Part shown: positions 43,220 to 56,246 of the stretch, piece after piece
How the letters are laid out: each line of letters begins with the position of its first letter
Numbering within the stretch: the stretch's first letter is position 1
Assembly: GCA_038373865.1 (NCBI GenBank)
Contig: JAXGGA010002961.1
Location: 47,300 to 111,299, forward strand
Direction of reading: 5' to 3'
DNA length: 64,000 bases
Source of the DNA: Uloborus plumipes
Taxonomy: Eukaryota > Arthropoda > Arachnida > Araneae > Uloboridae
Translations under genes and position numbers: made by a program
Notes under the pieces: model-generated
What the model saw: the letters and a program-made list of their open reading frames with translations, nothing else
The model's database searches: none
What the model was told of the DNA's origin: nothing

Positions 43220-46200
43220 TAGCAGTACCCGCACGGCGATGCCCGTGCATTTAAATGGGGAGGGAGTCTACTGAATAAATTTAAATTCACTCCAACCCTC
43301 TGAAGTAAAATTATTATAGATGAAGCGGTATAGTAATTGGCCACTTTAGCGACATCGTATTTGTATGCTTGAAATAAAAAATAAATGAAATATTTCTGCA
43401 TTAATAAGAAATACTTCATATGATACTATATTAATGCATTTTACTACTCATACTGTCTGAAAACACTTTTTCAGATATATTATTAGAAAAAAGTCAACGC
43501 AAAAAAAAAAAAAATGTCAAATTGATAGTAATTGGCCATCTTATCATAGTTATTGGCCATGTAAACATTCAATGGTATACTGGATTATTCATATACATAT
43601 GAAAATCTTATTCCTTTACATGAATATAGTATACCATTGTATGAAGGTATTATATCGTTAATAGAATCTATTTTCCATTCATTAAATATATTATAACATT
43701 ATAGCATTCAATATCTTTCTCCATCTTTCCCTTTTCTATTTTTTGACTTCTCTTTATTTGTTTTAGTCTTCTTTAAAGCATTTCCTTCCTGTACAGCTGC
43801 TTGTCCATTCCATTTTCTTTTCTTTTCTTTATTTTTCACTTTTTTGCTGCTTTTTTTGTTCATTGTTTTCAATAGCTGCTCTGTAACTCTCAGAAATTAT
43901 AAAGAATAGTTCAATTGTCTATCCTATTAAGAAATTTTCTCCTACTTTTTGGCGCATTTCGTTGGTAATCATCGATAAATTTGCTACAATGAGTTGTTTT
44001 GTTTGAAGTAGAGGTGAAAATGCGCTTTGGGTCCCTGCTTGGCGCATTTTCAAAAAATCGCCAACTGGCGCGTTTTTCCTTGTTGTCTCGCGTAGTTGAA
44101 AGCTCCGAGAGACATTACGCAGAAATGGCGTTTCTATGGCGACAAAACCGAAATCCGTGTTTGGCGAGAAAAGGGACCCAAAGCACAGATTAACCGAAGT
44201 AGATGGCGTATACAAATTTATAGGAGTTTTCAGAGGAGTTATCACAACTGTTGCTGCTGTCACATTATCTTCATTAGTCAGATTTGCATTTGTTGTTATA
44301 ATTGCAGTCAGTATTGGTAGAGTAGTTTTTAGAAAAATCATTCTGGAAATAAAAGCGCCAAACTTTGTATAACAGTCATGTGTTATTTGAAACTTCCTTC
44401 TGATATTTCGGTGCTTTTATCGGATGAATCCTAGTTTAAGGTCCGGCGATAAATTCTTGTCCACTTCGCCTCCAAAAATATTTTGGAAGTCTTTTAGAGA
44501 CATGAGCTTATTTAATACATTAAATTCTTCATCTGATTTTTTGTTGCTAAACATTTAGAGGGATGAATCCTAGTTTAAGGTCCGGCGATAAATTATTCAA
44601 TCTGGCAACCTCAGAATTATCATTGGATGATTGGATTATTTGGCGATTTTAAGCTAAATGATTGCAACCTTAAGCTACAGTCTGAAAAAAATCGCCAAAC
44701 CCGGACCCTAAAGTAGGATTTTACCCATTTAGAGTTATCAATAACGTTCTCATCATAGGGGGCCAATTACTATAATTTTCTGAAAATGTTGAGAGAGTTA
44801 TTGGCCACAGCAAAACTTTAATTTTTAAGAACATATCCTTATATTTCACCTCAAATTCACTAATTAGGCATCGCAGCTATAAATCTCATAGTATTTTAAA
44901 AGCTGTAAATGCATTGAGTTTTTTTAAAATATCGCATAGAAAATTCTAGTCTTACCGTTTTATCCACAACCTTTTAAACTGCACTAAAAGTCCTTTTAAA
45001 GTTTAAAACAATTCGCCAAATAAATCAAAAAGACAGGAGATATACTCAAATTCAGTAAATTTTCAAGGCTTAACTCTATACGTAAATTTAAACCACGGAA
45101 GAAAGAGCAGCTTGTACGGAAAATGGATCTAGTATTTCCTTTTTGTGTAGAGTTATGCCTTGAAAATTGACTAAATTTGATTAATTAATATCTCCTGCCC
45201 TAATTAACGGACAGAAACGTGCTAAAACTTTTCTTTTTCAGGAAAAAAAACCCTTTCCAGCGATATATAATGTTATGGGGTGGAGGAAGGTTTTCCTCCC
45301 TCAATTATGGCGGATACACCAAAAATGATACTAATTAATTAATTTAAAAATAACTAATTCGAAATTAAAAATTTGGCTTTCGAGGTGCATTACACGGGGA
45401 TACGTTCGAATTTTTGGGCCAAGTTTCAGGTCTGTGGGTGCTGCGGGGGCTTCTGGCCAGCGGTTACAAATGTACAGACAAACGAACACCGTCATCTTTA
45501 TATATATAGATATATATATGTATATATATATAACCCCCTCAAAAAAAGCACATATCCCCCCACCCAAAAAAAAAGAAGCATAAAAACACAAACATAGGTA
45601 TGTGTGCGTGTTGATGGGTCTTTTTCTTTTTGCTAATCCCTCCCACCCATGTTTTTTTTCTAATGCTATTGTTTTCTGTGTTTTTTTTTTAAATATTTTT
45701 AGAAAAATGACCTTTGTAGGGTTAAATGAAGTTAGAGTTAAATGAAGGACCTACTCTCCTTCATTTAACTCTTTTAAATGAAGGAGGGTAGAATATCCCT
45801 AATTTTAGGGGGTCCGGGGGTTTATCCACCTTGGAAATTTTTTAAAAAATAGATACAAAATTCTGCATTACGAGGCCTTACATGGGTATTGAGACTGCAG
45901 AAATATGAGATTAAAGTAATCAAACAAAACCTTTTAAATGTTATGCCTTTTGCAAATTAAGATCAATTAAAATACAAAAAAAATGGACCGACATATATTT
46001 GGCATTAATCTGCAGAGATAAAGAACGAGGAAAGAGAAAAAGATAAACACACATCATCACTTGCTTACATCGGCTTTCAGTATAGTTACTGTAGTTTATA
46101 TTAGTAGTAATATCATTGTATTAGCATACGGAATTAAAGTCATTGCGACATCCTTTTTTGGCAAATTTTGGCTGATGGGTAAACAAATTTCTACACAGTA

Positions 46201-49200
46201 GTAAAGTATTTCATTTAAAAAATCTTGTCCTAGTTGTAGGTGACTGGGAATTTCAATCAGCAAATTCAGAAATTTTCCTCTTTGAATAGTTCAAGATTGG
46301 GAAGCCCCTGCATGCCATTACACTAAACGGAATTGTACTTACCTTTAGTCTTTTGTCTGTTTGAAGGCGATTCAATGGATATTAACGGTGATTCAGTTGA
46401 TAAAAGTGGCTCAGGTTCAGTTGATATTGATGATTTGCTACATTTTCCTTGTTTTAAGCCACCTCTCCATAGTTATAAAATCGCATAAACAAGAAAGAGT
46501 AATAACCGAAGTAGGAGCGTTGCTCAGTTCTACTGAATGCAAAAGGAGACTAAAAGACCACATGAAATCGTGCTTATTTTCGTTACGTCATATAGAAGGC
46601 GTCCCTACATATGATGACAGGCGTCAAGAAATCGGCGACTCGGAATGTATGCATTCGAAGGCGAAGGATAACCCCTTCTCCTTTTATCATTTGCATTTCT
46701 GCCTGTTGAGACTTTTAATTTTTCGGCGCTGTCTTGAAAATGGTGCCGAATTTCAGTCCCACAGGAACAGAAAAGAAATATAATAAATTACTCATTCCTG
46801 GAAAGGTAGAAAATAACTTTTTTTTTTTTACATTTTTGGTAAGTGCCTGTTTCTTTTTCTTTCTTTTTTTTCTTTTAAAAAAAATCACTCTTCTATGACA
46901 AAAATTGACCGAGTTATGATGTTTTGAAAAATCAAGATTTTGAAGGATTTCATGACATCATCGAGAAATTGCCTAAGGGACCGTGTGCAAATTGAGAAAG
47001 TTTGTTGACTGGTGTAAATTTATTTCGATTCTTTACATCAGGCGCATTATTAATGGCTGAAAAATTTTTGACAGAACAAATTACAAGTTAATCAATCACT
47101 CTTGGTGATTGGCTTACTTAATGTGATTGCGTGATTGAAGGTGGCTGAAGGAATGCACGTGATGGCTTGATTAAACATGACTGATAGAGTTAGTGTAATT
47201 AATACAATGAACGTGAATGATGATTGGACGCAGTTGATTTAATGAACGTGATTGTGTTATTGAACGTGGCATATGAAATGAGCATGGTTGATGCAATACG
47301 ATTGATGTATAACTAAAAATAATTTACTGACATGTTTCAAGTAAATTATTTTTAGTCATACTAATTGAGTTTACTTCTAAATTAAAAATGCCTTCATTTA
47401 AGGAATTATGTTAAAACTATTTTTACTGACATGTTTTTCAGCTCTGATCATGGATTTCAAACATATTATACAAAAGTCACAGTGCTTGATATCTGATAAC
47501 AACGCCATGTTTGAGCAGTATTTGGCATCTTGCCAGGTATGTTGTAATGAATCAATGTGAGAACTACCCCGCCCTTAATGCTTTTTGTTGGTTTCTAGTG
47601 TCTGTATTTAATGTTTCTTTAAAGTTTGGAGCGGAAAATTATGGTATTTAGTATTCTTATCTCAAAACTTGAAATAACATTAGCATTTTTCTAAGCTTAG
47701 AATGAACATTTAGTTTCATTAATCGTAGTAAATCAACTTTTCAAAATAGTTCATAGAAAAGAATTTGTATTAATTTATTTAATAATTGCCTATATCCTTG
47801 CTTACTGATATTTTAAAACTCCATTTTTTAGTTCATGCTGCTGTAATATTTAAAAAAATCTTTAAATATTAAGGTATCTCTTTTGATGAATTTTTGTCAA
47901 GTTCAGTTTTTTTTTTTTTTTTTTTTTTTGTCTTTTTAGAAAATCACAGTTTAATATCCTGAGTCATACAAGTTTGGAATCAACAAGAAACATTCAGCCA
48001 TTTCTCAGTAATATTAAGATGTTATCTCTATTAGAAGAATTCTTCGCTGTTAAATCAAAGTAAGAAAAACTTATTTGTTTTAGAAATTTTTATTGCATTG
48101 TAAAGATTTTTAAACTCAGCCTCTCCCAATTCAGCAAGGTTTTTAAATTTAGTGAGTTTTGAGAGGGAAGGGCTTCCTTACATTTATACCAGGGACACAC
48201 ATGTCTCACTTTTTCTCCCCTTCCCGTCTGTTCAGTGACCACGGGAAGCAGAAATAAAGCTGCTTTTGCATTCTATTTTCCTCCGAAAATTGGAGACGTC
48301 AAGCACAGACAGGGCCGCCGTTTGAGGGGGGATACTGGACCTCTAGTACCGGGGCCCGGAGCTTTGGGGAGCCCGTAAGGTTATGAACATGTTTTTCCAG
48401 TAATAGTATCAATAATTTCATCCAAAAAAAGCTGTTTTTCAAAAAAAAAAAAAATCTTGCTTTCCATTGCCGATTTTCAAAATGAAACAATTTCTTGTAC
48501 AAACACTAATGAATGAAACATGCTTGCGCAAAGGAAAATGCACTGTTTTCCAAAAGCTACAGAAACTCGTCAAACGTAAAACTAAGTCTAAACTATCATT
48601 GACAAATGTCTCTTGCACTTTAAGAACAAGAATCAAGTAGCCCGGGGACACTTATCTCAAACATGAAAAGTTATCTAACTTTTCTCTATCCAGATATTGT
48701 ATTTAAAAATATATTTTTACAAAAACTTTGAATTACAGTTTATAAATTTACATTAAAATTTAAAAATTTAGTTATAAGCAACTGAACAATACAATATTAC
48801 ATGTGAATGCGATTTCAAATTAGTAATTTTGAAGTTTGTTGAACCAAACGTCAAAAACTGTGTTTTTCTGTTTTCAAACTTGTCGTTTCGCATAAAAAAA
48901 AATAAAATCATCTGGCGATACAAATAACGTGAAAATAAAATCAGATGCACCCTTTCGTAACTCAAAAAAAAAGAAGTTTTCCGAAAAAAAAAAATCTCCA
49001 TTTTTTTTTTTTTTACAATTGCAAATGTACAGAAACGACGGCATAAAAACATGCAATTGGGGGGCCCGGCATTAAAATTGGTACCGGGCCCCATCTCTGG
49101 TAGCGGCGGCCCTGAGCACAGAGCAATGTGCATTAGCAAAATTCTTAAAGGTTTTTCTAGAACTGCTGTACAGAAGTTGAAAACTTAACCAAAACGGATA

Positions 49201-50712
49201 GTAATTTCCTGTAAACTTTTTCAAAAAAAAAAAAAAAAAACGAAACAATATGGTTACTGAGCTATTTTTGTTGTTTGTTGTTGAAGGAATAGTTAAGGAT
49301 TGAAAATTTCACTGCTTGTATTTTTTAACAGTCATAAGAACTGAAATATGCACTGTTCTTGTTTAATTACTTTTAAAAAGTGTACTATTTTTACTGTGTA
49401 CTCTTGTTTGATAACACTGTGGGGCAAAAAGAAACTGCGAAGTACTTCTAACACCATTCTTACTGATTTTTATGTAAAGTGATCCACTTGAGTTCTAATA
49501 TGACTGTTGTTTTCTTCCTTCACTCCAGGTTTTGGACAAAGCTGACCCATATTTTTTTTTTCAGTTTTTGACTGTTTCATAGCCTTTAATATTACTTATA
49601 ACAGTTGTAAAATCATACTTTTTCTCCTTCATTTCTCTTTATCATTGAAACAAAAGAGTTAGTCTTTTCTGATTTGTTCTTTGCTGCTAAAACCTTGTGT
49701 TGATACTTAATCTCATTTTTCTTTCCAGCATTGAAAGATTACAATCTCTGTTTGAAAATTGGGAATTGCAAGATCAAATACCATATGATGACTTTGAATT
49801 TTTTGAGCCTGTATCATGGTTAAAGTGTGTTTTGCTAAATCACCTAATTGATTCTGATACAAACAAACATATTGCCATTCCACAACTGAGAAAGCTTTTG
49901 GAAAGGCACGCTGTACGAGCTCGTGAAGAGTTTCATTTAGAGGTTAGTTCAAAATATCTCTGTATGAGCTATTTTTTATCTATGAACTTGATTTCTAACA
50001 ACTTCAATTCTTTTCAAAAATCAACTTGTATGCTTAAATAACTGTGAAACAATTTATTACAAAAATCTAGATTCCTAGTTGAGGGGTTGATTGATGTATG
50101 GAACAAAAATCCAGAGAAGTTTTCAAACAAAGCATGCAGCTATGCACTCGTCCTTGTACATTAGTAAAACCTTAGTACTCGAATTTTGCCAAAAAATGAT
50201 TTTCTACCAGGACCAGTGACAAAAAAAAAGACAGCATTAAAATTCGAAGTACATTATACAATTTAGTTTTTTCTCTTTACTTTGTTCAAGAAATTATATT
50301 TCAAAGGTTGTGTTGAATTTAACTGTGAAATTCAATAACAAAATTAGTTTTGTTTTATTCATCTTTTTGAGTAAAACACAGAAATTGCTATATTACCCTT
50401 TTGTTAGACATTGCGTCTCTCTCTCTGAATGTCAGAACAAATGAAGGAAAAACTGAAAAGCGCTTTCAATTTCAGTGTAACAAAAGTGATAAATTTGTAA
50501 ATATGAAAAAAGTTTTTAAAATTTGCTTTGAAAACTGTAACAAGTAAAGAGGTAGATAGTTCATAAAGAAGAGGGTTTTTCGTATCTTTACTGGGGACTA
50601 ATGATTTGTATGTGTATTATTTGTGTTATCAGTATCAAAAACAAATGAAACACTTTTACTGTTTGTGAGCCACGAGTGATTTCTCAACATTAGAAGCAGT
50701 ACTTGTGAATTG

Positions 50713-50784
<72 letters not shown>

Positions 50785-51506
50785 GGTGTCCACTCCAATC
50801 GTGGACCAATAGCTAATTTCTAAACCGTTAGAGATAAGCATATAGTTTATTTGGGAAAACATCTCCAAATTATGAAAGGAATTTTGTGTCTATTCAATGT
50901 TTTTCAAAAAATCAAATTTTGAAAGAGTTACGAAATTTAAATTTTATACAGCCCCCCAATCCTATCAATCATATTTAGTAAAACATTCTTGACACTGTAA
51001 CGTTTAAAACTAAAAAAAAATCACTCTTCTACGACAAAAATTGACCAAGTTATGACGTTTTGAAAAAATCAAGATTTTGAAGGATTTCGCATACGGTCCT
51101 TAAGCGATCTCTCGATGACGTCACGAAACAATACAAAATCTTGATTTTTCAAAACGTCATAACTCGGTCAATTTTTGTCGTAGAAGAGTGATTTTTTTTT
51201 AGTTTTAAAACGTTACAGTGTCAAGAATGTTTTACTAAATATGATTGATAGGACTGGGGGGCTGTATAAAAATTTAAATTTCGTAACTCTTTCAAAATTT
51301 GATTTTTTGAAAAACATTGAATCGACACAAAATTCCTTTTATAATTTGGAGATTTTTTCCCAAATAAACTATATGCTTATCTCTAACGGTTTAGAAATTA
51401 GCTATTGGTCCACGATTGGAGTGGACACCCTGTATATATATATATAAACCTGTGTGGTGAAGTTTATTTTTCTGTTCCATTTGATTCTTCAACTACTTTG
51501 TTTATG

Positions 51507-51554
<48 letters not shown>

Positions 51555-54500
51555 CACTGCTCGACATTGAAAATGCAACACCAATAAGGAGTGGTCAGAA
51601 ATTGATGAAATTTGGTAAAAAGACAGAGACAGCATGGAACAATAAGTGATATTTATTTCAAAATAAATAAGCAAAATTTAGAGCGAGGACGGCGTCGGCT
51701 CAATAAGAAGTAGGACCACCACGGACAGCGATGCTCGAAGAAACACGTCTAGGCATGGAGTCAATAAGCCTGCGGATGGTGTCCTGAGGGATGGCACTCC
51801 ATTCCCTTTCAACCATTTGCCACAGTTCGTCCTCTGAACGAGGCAGTGACAGGTTCTGCAAACGGCGTCCAATCACGTCCCACACATGTTCGATTGGTGA
51901 CAAGTCAGGAGAGTATGGTGGCCAGGAAAGCATCTGTACACCTCGTAGAGCATGTTGGCTGATTCGAGCACTGTGAGGCCGGGCGTTATCCTGTTGAAAA
52001 ATTGCATTTGGCAGACCCTGAAGGTATGGGATTGCCACCGGCCGCAGTACATTATCTACATATCGTTGGACCGTCATAGTGCCCCGAATACGAACTAGAG
52101 GTGATACGGAATTGTATGCAATAGCGCCCCAAACCATTATGCCACGTTGTCGCGCTGTGGGGCGTTCCACAGTTACTGCCGGATTCGATCTTTCTCCACG
52201 TCGACGCCACACACGTATGCGATGACTATCGCTGGACAAACAGAAGCGGGATTCATCTGAGAACACTACGGTTTGCCATTCTGCCATCCACGTCGCTCTG
52301 GTTCGGCACCATTCCAAACTTTGGAGTCTGTGCTGTGAGGTCAATGGCAGTCTTCTTAGCGGGTGCCGTGATTGCAGGCCACGTGCAACCAGTCGACGGG
52401 AAATGGTTCTGGTCGACACAGGAACATCCAGGGTACCTTGCACGTGCTGCAGAATCGACGTACAAGTGACTTGCGGGTCCGCCATAGCTTGTCGGTGAAT
52501 CCGTCGATCCAAGCGGTCTGACATCACTCTGGCTGCACCCCTCAATGTGGCTACATTTCCTCTTTCCAATCATCTCTGACGCAGCCGATGCACAGTGCTT
52601 GCATCCATGTGGGTATTAGCTGCAATTTGACGTATGGACCAAACTCCCCTTCTCAGTCCGATCACCATATCCCTTGTAAAGTCGTCTATATGCTGGAAGT
52701 GTCTTCGTTGAGGACGGCGTGGCATTTCCTCCTATCACACGTATCCTTCGAGACAAAAACCAAATTTCTCCGATAATTAGTCTGGCAGAAAAACCAACAT
52801 GAACATAGCCTACTTTTCAACTTCATTCTCTTATATCTTACTTCACGTGCGTCGGAGAGCTGCGCATTTCATATCATTTGCATAACTCAGTGACGTGCGT
52901 CTACGGTAAAATTTGCATGAATTTCTGACAACTCCTTCTTGGTGTTGCATTTTCAATGTCGAGCAGTGTATATATATTAAACCAGAGCTACAAACTTCTA
53001 TAAAAGCATCAGTTTCTATGAATTACATCCTTAAACTATGATGCTACTAAAACCTACTATACTTGTTCTATTGCAAACTTAAAGGTGAATTATTTGTTGC
53101 TTCATACTTGTTATTGAATGGCCCGTTTTACTCCACCTCCAAGTTTGTTTTTTTTTTTGTAGAGGTTAAAAACTTAATTATTTTCCTATTATTTTTTCCC
53201 GGAAGTGTGCAACCTTTTATTGATCTCAAATAATCTCTGCTACCTTGGTTCTGCTTTTGTCTTGAAAACTTAAAGTTGGTGTCTCTTAGCCATATCAGTG
53301 AGCTAGAACTGCAATAACCTCATGGAACTTAAGTAATACGTCTTTTCTTGTTTTTCTATTTATTGTCCTTTTAAGAGTGCCGCAAAGATGTTGGATTTTG
53401 TGTTTTTTTTTTGTACATCATTATTACTGTCAAAAGTGAAGCCATAGAATGAAATGTTGTAGCTTCTTATTTGTCTAGTATAGTACCCACAGCAAATTAA
53501 TAAGAAATCATTAATCTTCTGCTGTTCAATGCTTTCTTTTCTTTTTACATTCAGCTAAGTGAAAGTCATTATGAAGAAACATCATTGCTGCCACCCTTAA
53601 ACTTTATAATTGGATGAAATTTTAATGCTGCAGTGAATTTATTTTTTATCTTAAATTAACTTTCAACTGTTGTGTTGAAGACAGATTTTTGCTGTAGACT
53701 CTCCAAAATTATTAGGTTTTTCTAAATGGCTTTATTTCTTTCTTAATTTATTTTTAATTATTATTTTATTTCCCCAAAGGTTGCTTCAAATGCTGTGAAC
53801 ACTTTAAGAAAAATGCCTTGTATTGAAAGAAGAAGATCTTTTGCGATGGCAAATTGAGGAAGCCAAAATCCTTTGGACTAAAAAAGAATTCAGCATTGCA
53901 AACAAAATTTTAAAATCATCTTTACATTTCATTGAGAAAGTAAGTTCTACATAGGGGCGATTCCACCGTAATGGACATATCATTTGCAGCTTTAACATCC
54001 TCCAAAGACCCCAAACACGCTAAATCCTTGTTTCATTGCATGCACTTTATAAAGTACATGGACTCTACTTATACATTATGCAATTAAATTTTGCAATTTT
54101 TCAAAAATAATAATTTTTATAATTTTTTCACTCTGTAACAGACGTATCTCACAAGTTAGAGAAGTTTTTTGGTCTTCAGAAACACCTCAAAAATTTCTGA
54201 AACTATACATGCATTCTAAAACTATACATGATTCATTTCAATCGATCAAAGTGTGATAAAAACATATAGCTGAACAATATTTTGATAAATTAAAAAAAAA
54301 AAGAGGTGTAAATTGCCCGTTTATGTGAGCATGTGTTGTAACGGACATATCACAAAAATGTAACGGACGTATTAGTTCTGAATTATTGGAGTTTAAATAA
54401 CTTAAATTTTATTCCAAAGCCTTCAGATTGTTATTACAGCTTATTTTAAATAAATACTAAGAGTGGAACTTTTTTAAATAAGTATATTTAGTAGTATGAA

Positions 54501-56206
54501 TTATTTGCAGCTCGTTTCAAGTTATGCTGGATTAAGTCATATCTCTTTTCTGTCTAATGAAGGTTTTGGAAGCACAATACCACTACGTATTTCGTTTTTA
54601 GTGATGGTTAAAATATCACTTGTACACCTGAAGGGTTTGGATTTCTCATCAAATATTGATGGCTCCATATGAGTTCTAATTCAGTTTGTATGACTTCCGA
54701 TTTTCTAGCTTTTAAGTTGAATTTTATCATTGTTTGACGCTGTTTGACGTAACAGAATATTTCATGCAATACTTGCCTGCAGTCAAATTGCTATTTACCA
54801 AATGAGTTGAAGGTATTTTATGGAGATCAAACTATCTTCATTCAAGTTTATCCACTGTTGCGAGAGTGTAACATTTTAAAATATAGATGACTGCTATCTT
54901 CCTGCGTGCAGTGTCTGCACATTTGACAAAACTTTTGACGTTATTTACGATACGACTATGTGCTTTAGTTTCAACCAAAGCAAGGTGTTTCAGCTAACCA
55001 CCAATTCTGTGCAACGGTCCTTTGTCGATAAAAGTAGAAAAGACAACTGAACGCAAAGGCTCAAAAATTTTAAAGACCTTTTGTAGAAAAATGTGTACTA
55101 TGCATATATCATGCTGCATGTAGTGTGAACATATAGCATATGATTTCATTATATTTTGATACAAGATAGCAACGGAAACAATTGGAACCTGATCATTTGT
55201 CCAATGGGCACCTTGCACCTCCACCTGGTATGCAATAATACAGTTTTTTGAAAACCTAGTTTAAACCAAAGTTCTTGTGGATCTCGTGGAATCCTTCTTA
55301 ACTTAATCTTTTAACTTCTCAAAGTACTCACATTAGTTACGTTTAGTGTAAGAGTGGGACAAGAATTTGGGAAACGATTAAAATAATAAAAAGTTATTTG
55401 GGAAACGATTAAAATAATAAAAAGTTAATAAAAAAAAACTTTTTTAGGACATTATTGCCATCTAACACTACGTGCCTTTAAACATTATTTTTCTAAAACA
55501 AATGTTTTCTCTAGTTTTCTTCCACTGATACTATTTCATTTGCTTATAGATAGTTCCTTCATGCAAGATTTATGGAACACATTCATTCATTCTTCATTCA
55601 TAGCAGATTCATAAAACTCATGCTCAAAAGTTAGAGAATGTGCACATTTTGAATAAATGTTATTCATACATTCATATCTACAACATCTCGTGGTTTCTAT
55701 GGGAATATTATTTTAACAAATTGCAAACCTTTTGAAACAAGGTCTACAGTTTCACGTATCTGACATACAAGTATAGTAACAGGAGTTTGATGGGTAAGGA
55801 TCATATTGAGAAAAATACGTCTGTTAATGAATGTGAGAAGTCCGTTATGGATGGAAAAATGCTACGTCTGTTGTGGGAAAAAAAGCCCTTTAATGTATAA
55901 ATTTTTTCTAATGGGTTACTATATCAATCAGATGTCTATGAAGTTAGAAAATTGAGAAGAAGAATTAAATCCAATAAGAATTTTTTTCAGAAAGTGAAAA
56001 AATGACGAATTTGTGTAACAGACGGTTCAAAATTCAATGGAATTTTCGAGCAATTCATTTAATCGATTAATAATGCGTAAAGATATTTTCGTATCCTTTT
56101 TAATTTAGTTCAAACATTGGTATAATGTAAAAGCAATCGATGATTCATCTTACCTCATAAGCTTTTTATACATCAGAGATTGAAATAAGGTCAAATTACT
56201 CCTTTT

Positions 56207-56246
<40 letters not shown>

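Noticed and set aside
43919..44372. 140-aa minus-strand frame and overlapping plus-strand frames
   Set aside because: Four overlapping frames on both strands in a repeat-rich insertion; no domain and no splice or promoter context.
48299..49139. Poly-Phe/Lys open frames
   Set aside because: Homopolymer translations inside a hAT MITE with clear ends.
43022..51587. Tyr-Ile repeat proteins
   Set aside because: Translations of TA microsatellites.
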